Shown: positions 21,530 to 33,189 of the stretch, piece by piece
Layout of the letters: each line of letters begins with the position of its first letter
Position numbering within the stretch: the stretch's first letter is position 1
Source: Ceratothoa steindachneri
Lineage: Eukaryota; Arthropoda; Malacostraca; Isopoda; Cymothoidae
Length of the DNA stretch: 64,000 nucleotides
Reading direction: 5' to 3'
Assembly: GCA_963969495.1 (NCBI GenBank)
Contig: OZ018321.1
Span: 124,448,521 to 124,512,520, forward strand
The notes under the pieces: generated by a model
What the model was told of the DNA's origin: nothing
The model's input: the letters and a program-made list of their open reading frames with translations, nothing else
Databases searched by the model: none
Made by a program: the position numbers and the translations under genes

Positions 21530-22957
21530 GTTCAAAGTTAATGAAAGTGATGAAATGTGTTGTAGGTTTTCATAGGTATGAAAATGTTTACTAGCTTGCC
21601 CTGATGTTAGAGCATCACTAGCATGCTCTCTTCTTGTTCGTCTAAAAATTATTTTTCCTTCATAAAAGTGTTGCTGGCCATCAATGGCTATATATATTTA
21701 CTTTATTGCATTAATAAGTTCCTCCTTTGTGGCTTTCAAGCATTTCAATTGGTTTTAGTTTTGCTAATTATTCTTTGTTTCATATGGGCATTTTTCCCTC
21801 TTTTATTCGTACTTGGCTATTTATTACTTCGTTGTTTCTTTTTATTTAAATTATAGTTACCTTGTTATTTTATTTAGTTATTCATTTATTATTTTCAGTT
21901 TAAGTCTTAGTTTGGGCACTTCGCCTCTTATGGAATTGTGTTAATCTATCTTCCTTTTTTTATTATTATTTGGTTAATTTTGTTGATTATTTCTTCTTCA
22001 CTTCTTTTTGTTTCAGATAAATTTATATTTGGGCACTTCGCATCTTTTTGTTAAAGTTTATTTTCTTCTATATTTCTTCTCTTCTTTTGAGTTAGTTAAA
22101 TTTTGATTTGAATTTGGGCACTTCGCCACTTTTTATTAAAGTTAGTTTCCTTTTTTATATAGTTAGGTGTAAATAGGTCTTATATTCTCTCTCGCACAGG
22201 TTCTTCCGCTTGGGAATAGAGATATCCTTTCTACTGTGCATATCTTGTGTTCCGGTATATCTAAATTGTTGTAAATAGTTGGGAATATTTCTTGGTCTAC
22301 TTTGTCCCAAGACTTTCTCCCTAGCCTTTGAATCTCCATATTGATCGGTTTTAGTCCGATTCTATCATTTAGAAACGATTGACGAATATGGTCGATCCTT
22401 TATCTGCCAGTTATAAGCAGTGTCGGTTTATTCTGTACCCTCTGCATCGTCCTGAGAGTGGTACTGCTTGCCAACTGCGTGATCACAGCCGGGTACACCA
22501 GGATAGTGCGTACCAAGTCCATGTATAGTTTTCTCTTATTTGGCAAGTTAAGGCCTCGGAAACGGTTCAGTTTCTTCAGCTATTTTTTGGGGCCTTGTAT
22601 CCTGATTTCTAAAGCCGTAAAACCATGACATTCCCCTTGTTAGAGTACGGATGTATTTCGTTGTCGACGGGGACGTCGTTTATTTCCCGCGGTTTATTGG
22701 AATTATAATGACCTTCTGGTGTTGGTCTTTATTTTCCCCTTTTTTTTATAACGATTGATGTTATCAATCTCTGCAGCTGTCGCTCTTGCTTGACTTCCGG
22801 CGTTCCTGAATGGACTTCGTACGATTTGTATCATGTCATCCGCGTATTGCAGATACATCGAGTCATACCTCACTGGAGCAGGGAGGTCAATTGTGTACAA
22901 GAGGTACAACAAAGAGCTCAGACAGCTGCCTTGTGGAACTCCCCCTTCAACGTCATT
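21530..22957 (-). mobile_element. LINE 3' end: RT C-terminal half plus 3' UTR
   Basis: Minus-strand 23011-22703 gives EGGVPQGSCLSSLLYLLY and MYLQYADDMIQIV, an intact RT motif B and YADD box. After a frame change (22560-22200) comes FRGLNLPNKRKLYMDLV and NDRIGLKPINMEIQRLG, the usual thumb/C-terminal region. Non-coding 3' UTR follows to about 21530. The 5' side is cut where element C begins, so this piece was truncated or rearranged rather than inserted whole. Confidence 0.8.
21905..22130 (-). repeat. LINE 3' UTR repeats, TTTGGGCACTTCGC unit
   Basis: Three copies of TTTGGGCACTTCGC (plus-strand notation) start at 21911, 22028 and 22113, each followed by a T-rich stretch with CTTTTTnTTAAAGTTTA-like sequence in two of them. 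Spacing is uneven (117 and 85 bp). Weaker copies occur in the LINE copy at 18.97-19.04 kb. Confidence 0.75.
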
Positions 22958-23560
22958 CTCCCTCCCATCCAAAACGATGGCACTTTCGGAGTTGGGAGAG
23001 GAAAGTGACATCCCCTAAAACGAATGACTTGGGTAGGCGGAGTCTTTTACGCTAGTGGTCAACGGGGTAAGCGGAAAAAAAGGGAATTCCTGACCTGACA
23101 TCGAACAGGTTCACAAGCTAATTCTACCCAACTGTGTGTACATCTGAACAGAAAAGGAAATTAATTATTGCCAACAATAAGAGAATAAGGACATAATTTC
23201 TAAATGAAAATAATATCTATACACTAAGCTATACAAAGCACAAGTAAGAAAAAAAAATGAAATGGATATTAATGATACATTTTGCATAAATGACAGAAGG
23301 ATTAGGGTGGTACATATACACATATATGGGTGCTGGTCCAGGCTTCTAAATATTAATTTTATATATGCTAAGGCGATGTGCGTCTTACACGTACACATTG
23401 ATGAAAATATATACATAAACAGAAATAATTGAATATAAGCTCATCTCTAGCTGGCGGTTATAATAATTATAAGATGGACAATTGCCTATGGAACAATTAC
23501 AATAAAAATTTAGTTGGAGCGTCACCCAATGGATTACGGCTAAGGGTATCGGCGATACAA
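22958..23560 (-). other. 3' UTR of element C ending at a chimeric junction
   Basis: This aligns with 2650-3200 of element D as far as GGATGGGAGGGA (about 22957-22970). Where the LTR should start, the sequence continues as GAATGACGTTGAAGGG, which fits both the LTR (GAATnAGGTTGAAGGG) and the LINE RT reading frame. Confidence 0.6.
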
Positions 23561-24083
23561 TTTTACAACTCTTTTATATACATTTTCTTATATTGGAATT
23601 CCTGCAATAATAACTCCATCTCATTACTCGGCCATTTTGATGTTTAATATTACGGAGGTATGCCAGCCGTCGGGGATTGGTTTCTAGAACAAATTCTCTG
23701 CCTAACAGGTACATCTTAAACTTCTGCACTGTCAAAATAATAGCTAAAGTTTCCTTTTCTATCACTGCATAACTCTCACGTGGAATCAATTTGAGACTCG
23801 CATAGGTCACAGGGTTACTCTCACGATCGTCTTCGTACTGAAGACGTAGCAACCAATGCCCTCGTTACGCGCATCCGTTACGATCCCGAAAGAGCCTACT
23901 GGGGTCAAGCAACCTGAGAACTAGGGCAGATGCCAATTTACCCTTTAGTTGATGGAAATGAGCAGTCGCCCTCGAATTCCAAATGATGCCCTCTGTGGAC
24001 TTCCTTTGGAGTAGTTCACACAACGAGGCATCTAAAGACGCGAAATTGGGCACAAAAGTCATATAAAATGAGACAGACCCCAT
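23560..24083 (-). pseudogene. RNase H of element C
   Basis: The first part, SVSFYMTFVPNFASLDASL, LLQRKSTEGIIWNSRATAHF and LDPSRLFRDRNGCA (24083-23865), is the RT-connection region. The second (23852-23574) is the RNase H core: MLRLQYEDDRESNPVTYASL, ESYAVIEKETLAIILTVQKF and RRLAYLRNIKHQN. It matches element D at 2310-2600. A small frame break near 23860 separates the two. Confidence 0.85.
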
Positions 24084-24880
24084 AAAAGAACGGAGCTGTT
24101 TTTTATACCTGGGAGGGGCATCTCAACTATCGCCTGTACCTTGTCTTCTTGGGGAATAAGTTGGTCGTTTGCAATGTGGAAACACAGATATTGGATCGAA
24201 TCATAGGCGAGGTGGCACTTACCGGGGCCTACCGTTAGGCCAGGCTGTCGCAAATGGCTTAAGAGTTCCTGGAGGGAGGCTAAGTGTTGGTCCCAGTCAC
24301 AAGTGGTAACGTGAATGTTGTCAAAATAAAAGGTGACATTATCCAATCCATCTAAATCTTTGCGCATTATCCTATTATAATTGTTGCAGGCATTCATTAA
24401 CCCGAAAGGAAATCAGCGGAACTGCATAAGCCTTTCGTCGGTGGAGAAGATGGTGTATTTCCTTACGCTCATTCTTCAGGAAACCTGGTAATATGCTTTA
24501 CATAGGTTGAGCTCGCTATTAAATTTTGCCTTTTTAAACAAGTGAAGGTTTTGGTTAATTGAAGGAATCGGTTGAGCATCAAAAACTGTCACGGAATTTA
24601 ATCTCCCAAAATCTACACACATGTGTGGAAAATAATTTGACGTGGAGGGTTCAAAGATATTGAGGTTGGGCTTATGTTTAACATCGGCGTTGAAAGCATT
24701 CTCAAACGAATTGGAGGGGGTAGGGTCTTGAATGTCAGGTTCTTGGGTAGTGAGGATTATATCATGCTCGAAGTTAATAGCACACCCTTGTGTCTCAAAA
24801 ATAACGTCATGAATCTTGCTTAAAAATAAGCAGCAACTGGCTACTTTGGTCGGGAGTTAGCCGCTTATTGATATCCAAAC
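24059..24880 (-). pseudogene. Reverse transcriptase of element C
   Basis: After the integrase tail the linker reads LTPDQSSQLLLIFKQDS, then VFDAQPIPSINQNLHLFKKA and NSELNLCKAYYQV (motif A: the expected catalytic Asp-Leu reads Asn-Leu here). The open frame at 24397-24059 gives MRKDLDGLDNVTFYFDNIHV with the catalytic box FDNI, meaning the second Asp of YxDD is Asn, then LRQPGLTVGPGKCHLAYDSI. Stops separate the pieces. Confidence 0.85.
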
Positions 24881-24989
24881 AAGTATGGGGTGAATGGATG
24901 GAGCAGGGCAAGGCGGGGAGAGAGTAATCCCTATCCTGTTCGACGCACATGGCCTCTACATGGTTCAGAGCATCCGTCGTATAATCAGC

Positions 24990-26420
24990 CTCCAAAGCTC
25001 TCTCTTCGTCGGTGGTAACAATGTTATTAACACACGCGCAGTGGTGATATATTTTTAACATGTTGAAGTGGAACAACTTTTCTCCGGTTGGGGTCTTAAT
25101 TAAATAATCAACAGGTCCTCTCGCTTCGATAATTAGGAAGGGAGCTTTCCATTGGATCATAAGCTTGTTACTCTTCGTAGGAAGTAGCAATAGAACCTTA
25201 TCACCGGACTTAAACTTCCTCTCCCCCGAGTTGACATCGAAGTAAGTCAGGTACTTTTCTAAGTTAACCTCTGCATTTTGGTAGGCAATCTCGGAGTACT
25301 TTTATAATCTTCGTCGAAGATCCAAAACATACGCGTAGGAAGATTGAATTTCTCTGTCTAACTTGGCGTTAGAGAATAACTCCTTGAGGGTGCTAATGGG
25401 ACCTCGCACGTTACGTCCGTGGATTAATTCAAAAGGAGTAAATCCAAGCGTACGATGTGGAATCTACCTAAATAAAAATAGTGTCACGGGCAAGAAGCAA
25501 TGCCACCCACGAGACTGTTGAACACACAGCTTCTTTAATATTGAATTCAAGGTTACATTAAATTTCTGGCAAACTCCATTTGCGCAGGGGTGATAAGGGG
25601 TGGTAAAGAGTGGTTTTACTAACGAGATCTTCCCGATATATTCCATCACATCCGAAGTAAATTGCCCACCTCTGTCCGACAAAACTTCCGTTGGTATGAC
25701 ACCCCTAGAAAAGATGGAAATTAAGGTCTAGGCTACGGTAACGCTGTCATTCTCTTTAAAGGTACAGCTTGGGGGAAACACGTAGCACAGTCACAATGGT
25801 AAGGACATAACCATGCCCTTAACTGGAAGGGGGACGAATGAGGAAAACAAGGTCTATGGACACTCGGGAAAAAAGTTTCGATATCATTGGTTCCTTCTGA
25901 AGGGTGTGGGGGCAGTTTAATACGCCCATTTGCCGTGGTTTTTTGCAGATGTTACAGGATTGGGATTGGAATTATTCAGAAAGGTCATTCCAGCACCAGG
26001 CTAGTAGAAATAACGGAAAATCCTCTGAGCAGTCTTATTGTGACTGAAATGGCTAGAAAACACACTATCGTCAGCAATTTTTAGGACCAGGGGGACCTGC
26101 GAAACTAGGGCATGGATGTCAGGGTTGACGCTATCTAAGCAAGCTCTATATAGCAAGCCTTCTTTCACGATATAAGAGGCAGTCTTTTTACCACGGACCG
26201 AAACCTGCTCGAGGCTTCGAGATATTTTTCACACAAAATGAAGGAGATTTGAGCACTCCTTCTGCCTCTGAGCGAAATCTTTACTTATAACACCGCTGGA
26301 ATCTAAATTTAAGGTACCTTCAAAGGTAAGCGGGTGTCTGGGATTCCTTCTCTGCCTGTACTCTCGTAATAACGAGCTGAGCCACAAGGTTAGTTGCGAT
26401 TTAGGGGGCATTGTCCTATA
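24990..26420 (-). pseudogene. Integrase of element C, upstream of RT
   Basis: Integrase inserts the DNA copy into the genome. A broken N-terminal zinc-binding region has HFSHNKTAQRIFRYFY near 26060. The catalytic core gives SDRGGQFTSDVMEYI (catalytic Asp in SDRGG) and TTPYHPCANGVCQKFNVTLN from 25682. The usual DDE glutamate position reads Gln-Lys here (CQKF instead of CERF), so the core is inactive as written. Further on come TLGFTPFELIHGRNVRGP, the C-terminal GERKFKSGDKVLLLLPTKSN and MIQWKAPFLIIEARGPVDYL, then FHFNMLKIYHH. It is followed directly by the RT linker, not by an LTR. Confidence 0.88.
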
Positions 26421-26459
26421 AAAACAGAACAGAATTTGATAAGGGCTGACATGAATTCA

Positions 26460-26800
26460 GCACATGCTGAATAGTACTAACACTCTAGGCAACATTTTGC
26501 AATGGGAAAGTGGTTTGCGCGTCCTAGGTAGTCATGGACTACCGCAAACTTTTTGTGGTCGGGGGCCACCAGGAAAAGAGGTTTATTTGATACCACGATA
26601 CAGGACCTGGTATACCCGGTATCGCGGATGAGAGTAGAGACTCGGCACCCATTAACGCTTCCTTTTCCATATTTCAAGCTTCCTGGTGAACTCTTGTTGA
26701 AGAGGAAATTAACATGATGCCCTAAGGCACTGGTAGAAGAGATTGGAGCTGGGCTTTCTGGTCGCGATGCAGGTGCAGTGGGAGCAACATTCATCTGGTG
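26460..26800 (-). pseudogene. Retropepsin (protease) of element C
   Basis: An open frame of 105 residues. VSTLIRDTGYTRSCIVVS contains the active-site Asp-Thr-Gly (about 26615-26623), followed by PDHKKFAVVHDYLGRA, with the same order as in element D. In retropepsins the DTG Asp is catalytic and the enzyme acts as a dimer. The usual later GRDLL-type block is only faintly visible before the stop. Confidence 0.75.
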
Positions 26801-26829
26801 GAATTGCTAAATGGGATTACCACGGAGTT

Positions 26830-27700
26830 AAAAATTTGGGGAGCAAATTAGGCCCGTGTGGCCATCTACACAGCACGCAAAACATTCGATTGGCTTACGT
26901 GGAAAAGTTGACGCCAGGGTATTAAACATGATGGGCTTGACAGCACGTGCTTCTGAAGGAGGGAAACTTCTGGGGTTAAAGGGGCTCGTAATCTTGGCAA
27001 CTTTTTGGGAGTGATTAATTTTATTCTTGGGGGATAAAGGGGGAGGCCTTTTATTTCCTTCGGGTATAGGTTGTGACTTCTAACCATAGATATCTGCTTC
27101 TTCAAAGCATTCTTTGAAGGATTTGGACCGACGATCATTCATAAAGGAGCCGTTCTCTGGTGATAGCGACACCAACAAATGATCCCTTAGAAAAATATCT
27201 ACACGGAACTCAAAATTGCAGTGGACTTTCGATGCGTCTAACTAAAAATTGAAATTACGGAAAAGAGTATATCTAAAAGGAAGGAAGATCATATTTTGTT
27301 GGATGCGGGTGTTGCGGAATTTGGCGCGGTAGAAGTCAGGTGTCATATTATACGCAGCGAGAAGTTCTGATTTGAGGGTTGAATAATCCACCGTAGCTTC
27401 CGAGGGAAGGGATACTCATAGGCCTCAGAGCTGAGAGCAAAGGAGGGGAAGAAGTTAAGCGACGCCGTCCGTCTCAATGTTCTAATGATTAACTTCAAAC
27501 ATTTTCTCGAACTGAGTGAGAAAAGATCCAGAGTCCTCTCCTTCTTTGAAACTAAGGAGTTTAATGGAAAGGAATTGAGGGGCTTCTGTACTGGAATTTA
27601 CTGAACAGGCTTCGAGCCGATCGCGATTTAATTCCAACTCACAATGACTAATTCTCTCGCGCTCTTAGCTCTCTCTAATTTCATTTTGTTCACCTCTATC
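26830..27700 (-). pseudogene. gag of element C
   Basis: Gag forms the particle and binds RNA. Read across frames, the N-terminal half has SFKEGEDSGSFLTQFEKMFE, then ATVDYSTLKSELLAAYNMTP and FYRAKFRNTRIQQN, the usual helical gag core of Ty3/gypsy elements. SKSFKECFEEADIYG follows near 27090. The nucleic-acid-binding end has IECFACCVDGHTGLIC near 26890, a complete CX2CX4HX4C zinc knuckle with all four ligands. The frame is broken at least five times. Confidence 0.8.
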
Positions 27701-28264
27701 TTTTCTCTCTTCCTCTTGTATATATGTATGTGACAAGGTCTTTGCCACTTAAACCGAAGGATTCTCCTTGTAGTTTAATTCTCTCGAACGAGGAAATTTT
27801 ATTCGTAACACGGATCGTAAGTCGGCACGGGACAGAGAAGGCTTGGCTCCAAAATTACTGACACATGGAGGAATATGCTTGTTTAAACGCCGAAGCTTGC
27901 TATTCAAATACTCACATTAATATAATACACAATTAAACAAATAAATAAAAAAGATAATGGAGTCTTCGTGGTATGAGAAGGGCTCCTCAGACTCTATTAA
28001 TCCGTAGGGGATTAAAGTGACAGTGCGAGAAGCTGTCTCCTAAAAAACTTTCCTGTTAAAGCTTTACCATACAAATATACATACAAACACTAAGCGATAA
28101 ATAAATATTGCAGGGCTGTTTCCTGTTTTGTTTTATCTTTGCAACTCAAATGGTACTCAACTTTGAAAATTATAATAAAGTTAAATGGTTGCCTTTAAAA
28201 TATCTCTCCAAAGAACTTTTAAAGACCTTGACACACCTGGTCACTATATTTTATAAAAGAGAAA

Positions 28265-29609
<1,345 letters not shown>

Positions 29610-29619
29610 GACTTTGCGC

Positions 29620-30650
29620 CTTTTTTACTGTCTTTCATATGCTTTTATCTTCTCTCTCAATTATATATCTACTTATGTATCTATCGCCATCTAACTCTTG
29701 CTCTCTACCTCTCTTTTCCTCTCTCTCTCTATCTCTCTCCCGCTCCCTTTTCTCTCCCTGCCACTTTTGGGGATTTTTGTCATTTTTCTTATCTCATTTT
29801 CTGTCTCTCACTAACTCTCTCTTTGTCTCTCGCTCCCAATTTTTTGGGGGTTTATTCTCATCACTTTTTCCCTTTGATTCTCTCTTTTTCCCTCCTCTAC
29901 CTTTGTTTTTCCTTCCCGGTTTTTCTCTCTTTTTGTGTGTATATGTCCGTAGATAGGTGTTTTAACCTTGACTATATGTATGTCTATATAGATGTAAGAC
30001 GTATACCTTTATATATATGTTTATCTAGCCATTTCTCTCTTTCCGCCCCTCTCAATCACTCGCTCTCTCTTATTATCTCTCTCGGCATCTCCTTTTTTCT
30101 GACTCTCAATTTTATTTTATTTTGTTCTTTTTTTACTCTTATTCATCTCTATTTCTCTTCTTTCTAAATTACATATAGATTTATCTATCACCATCTCACT
30201 CCCGCTCCCTCTCTACTTCTCCTTTTCATTTTCTCTTTTGTCTCTCTCTATTATCCCTCTCCCTATTTTTATCCAGCTCTTTTTTTCCCCTTGTCTCTTT
30301 TTTCTGTTTCATGGCCTTTTTTTATTATATCTTGTTCTGTATCACTCTAACTCTCTCTCTCTTATGTCTCTTTTTCCTATCTCCCGACCTAGATGGTATT
30401 CTTTCTTTTAGCCCTCTCCTCTTTCATTTTTTTAATCGCTGTTTATATGTATGTCTATGTATGTTTTGTAACTGTGTCTATATATATGTGTATATGGATG
30501 AAAGATATATATCTCTATATATATGCCTACCTACCCATTTCTCTCTTCCAGTCTCACTCTCTTTACTCTTTTCCTCTCTTTTTTCTCTGCTTCTCTTTCA
30601 TCTAAATTTATTTCTGTTTCTTTTTTCTATATTTTTGGTTTCTCCTGGCG
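29620..30650 (+). repeat. Pyrimidine-rich (CT)n tract with repeated modules
   Basis: About 1 kb dominated by TCTCTC, CTCTTTTT and TTTCTC runs. A module of the type TATATGTATGTCTAT - TATATATATG - CCATTTCTCTCTT occurs near 29970-30035 and again near 30446-30546, so the tract has a larger repeat period of very roughly half a kilobase. The long Leu/Ser/Phe-rich open frames here reflect composition only. Confidence 0.85.
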
Positions 30651-31130
30651 GCTACTCATGCAATACAAGAGAGGCTTTGGAACCTCTATAATTAACACCA
30701 TTTAATCACAGGTTGTAAGAGACAGAAAGAGAGGTCTCAGGTTGACAGGGAACGGAATAATGTGGTGAGTCTATTATGCCTTGAAAAATCCACCACTAAC
30801 GAATAATGCATGAACAGCCCCTGTGACTGTCATTTGCTGATTTAGGCTGGGCTGTTACTGGTCACAACTTCCCCGCCTAGTTGGCTGCTTGGCTAACTGA
30901 AAGGTCTCGGGCTTGGCCATTAGTCATTGCAAGATATCCTTAGAATGCCTAGGGGTACGAGTCTAGCCGCTCGGCAGGGCCTATTACGTCCCCGACCTTG
31001 GCTTTCCTCCTCCTGTCACTCTTGGCGAGAAACCATTGATATAACACTTATGGATGCTGCCCGTAAGCGTTCATGCTCGTGGGGATGCTACCCAGGAAGT
31101 TTGCTACAGCGCACGCACATAGCAAACTTC
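30650..31130. other. Unassigned, possibly LINE 5' leader
   Basis: GC content rises here. There is no domain, and it sits just upstream of a CR1/L2-like LINE on the same strand, so it may be that element's leader. Confidence 0.3.
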
Positions 31131-31589
31131 TTCGCATAAGCGAACGTCTAAGTCACCACCGTACATTGACAGAAGTTAAGTTTTTATACCCAGTCGACTG
31201 GTTCTTCAGACGAGATGACCTATAGGCGGAGGACAGGGTCCACATAAACAAACAATGAATGAAGATTCTGGCCGAGTTAATCGACAGGAATGCCTTCTGG
31301 TTGTTGAGGGTTGCACGTGACGAGCCAAGCGGCAACTCGACGGGTACCACAAAGCAGGAGACTCAAGACGAGCGGCGAGAGCAAGTCAATGCGGGACATT
31401 CTACTACAGGAGACCCTGCTGTACCTTAACCCGAGAGTAATAGAAGCCCTGCCGGTGACGAAGAACCGGTCCCAGTGGGAGAAGATCCAGGCAACTCGGA
31501 GAGAGCTCATGTCAATACGTTCGATTCGTCGGGAAAAGCTTTAGGGGAGGAAGGGTGCGGCCTAGCCAGCCTTCCTCAAACGTTTGATT

Positions 31590-32180
31590 TTTTAACGCGT
31601 GATCAATACGAAATAAGTGGAACGAACTTGTGGCTATATTGGCCTCCGATAACCCAATAGATATCATGATGATCGTAGAAACCTGGAATCATAGTGACAA
31701 TCGAGATTTTGAGGGTGAGTTTGTGATCACCGGCTATACAATGTTCCACTGTGACCGACCTTGTCCAGAGGGTGGGGCGGAGTTATGGTATACGTCCGGA
31801 ACTGTTTTCCCGCTGTCGAATGCAGGATGAGATCTAGTCATGAGATTTTAGGGTTAGACATAGATCTTACCTGCTCCTCTTATCGACTAGTAGTGGTGTA
31901 CAGGCCGCGAAGACAGTCAAAAGAGTCAGACTCAAGCCTGTACACAAAGCTCACCGACCTGATAAATAGTCGCACGAGTTTGGTCATTGGTGACTTCAAC
32001 TGCCGTGGGACTGAACCGAGGAACTGGTCAAGCGATGCTGAAGAGAGAAGAGTGATTGAATTCGTACAGAATAACACCCTTACACATTGGGTCGAAGGGC
32101 CAACAACCCGAGGAGGACATGGTATATGGTTTCTGGGCGGGAGCGATCACCCCACAGTCACGTTTTTCGTCCACATTCAA
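31590..32180 (+). pseudogene. LINE endonuclease (CR1/L2-like)
   Basis: The APE-type endonuclease nicks target DNA. The order is DIMMIVETWNHSDN near 31664 (catalytic Glu in ETW), GGVMVYVRNCF near 31777, YRLVVVYRPRRQSKESDSSL near 31881 and SLVIGDFNCRGTEPRN near 31979 (Gly-Asp-Phe-Asn metal and substrate block). ThrHisTrp-ValGlu-GlyProThrThrArgGly follows near 32083. The open frame 31761-32273 covers most of it. A frameshift near 31770 and stops upstream break it. Confidence 0.85.
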
Positions 32181-32689
32181 TGTGACAGACGCTCTCACGT
32201 TGCTACCTTCAAACCTGACTTACGACGCACAAACTCCGTAGGTCTTTGGAGATGCGATACTTCCTCGGTTTGAGTCCATAACAGAAGACGGAGCCGTGGA
32301 AAAATGGTTAACGTTTAAATAAAACTTTATGACCCAACAGTCCGCGTTTGTCCCCGATAGACGGATGAGTGGCAAGCCTTTCCAACCGAAATGGTTCAAT
32401 CGAGGCATCGCTGCAGCGAGAAGGAAAAGGAAAACTGCATAAAATAACTGGAAAGCAAACCGTAATGAAGAAAGGCCTCTTCAATACAGGAAAAGTGTAG
32501 ACAAGTTAAAGCACTGGTGCGCAGAGCAAAGTAGAGCGAGAAAGTTCGGTCGGACTTCCTCTGTAAAGAGACTCCAGATGAATTTTTCTTGCATGTTAAT
32601 AGCCACAAAACGATTCGTCATATCATAGGATCGTTGAGAGATGACAATGGCGTGTTATGAAAGTCAGAACCAGAAATCGCCAACAAGTT

Positions 32690-33069
32690 GAACGGTTACT
32701 TTGCCTCTGTATTTACAAGAGAAGTTGACGCCTCAGCTCCAAAGCTGGGGTCCATTCTGGTCCCCAACCCTGAGGAAGTACATTGAACGGCAGGAAAGGT
32801 TACAGGCCAGAGTTACAAAATTTATCCACTCCCTTAGACATAAAAGTTATCAGCATAGGCTACGAGAACTGGAGATTTTCTCCTTGGGGATGCGCCAGTT
32901 AAGAGGCCAGCTAATTGAAACTTTTAGGATAATACGCGGAGTTAAAAACGTAGATCACAGGAAGCTATTGACGTTAAACGCAAATGTTATACGTAACCAC
33001 GGTTACGAACTGAAATCACCTCAATTCCATACTAGCATTTGTCGCAACTTCTGGTACAAATTATTCTGA
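32690..33069 (+). pseudogene. LINE C-terminal tail (CR1/L2-like)
   Basis: An open frame of 122 residues. LRKYIERQERLQARVTKFIH, HRLRELEIFSLGMRQLRGQL and ETFRIIRGVKNVDHRKLLT form the conserved region after the thumb of many CR1/L2 RTs. RNFWYKLF near 33045 and a possible VVNxWNxLP-like block right after complete it in shifted frames. Confidence 0.85.
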
Positions 33070-33189
33070 ACGTGGAACTGTCTACTGACAGAAGTCGTGT
33101 TCAGTTCGTTAGTCGAACAGTTCAATTCTCGACTTGACAAGATAATCCACACCTTGACCTACATGGTACCACCTTAGTATAGATTATAG

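Larger units (their letters stand above)
31130..33130 (+). mobile_element. CR1/L2-like LINE with internal deletion
   Basis: An endonuclease (31590-32170) is followed by a short pre-RT linker, then directly by the C-terminal tail (32730-33130). The fingers and palm of the RT are absent. The linker ends YFASVFTREVDASAPKL near 32745, and the tail begins FWSPTLRKYIERQERLQARV in another frame at about 32755, so the deletion junction is at about 32735-32755. The tail composition is typical of CR1/L2-type LINEs. The 5' limit is uncertain. Confidence 0.75.

Noticed and set aside
22790..23055. Three overlapping plus-strand open frames
   Set aside because: They are antisense to a LINE RT with an intact GVPQGS and YADD.
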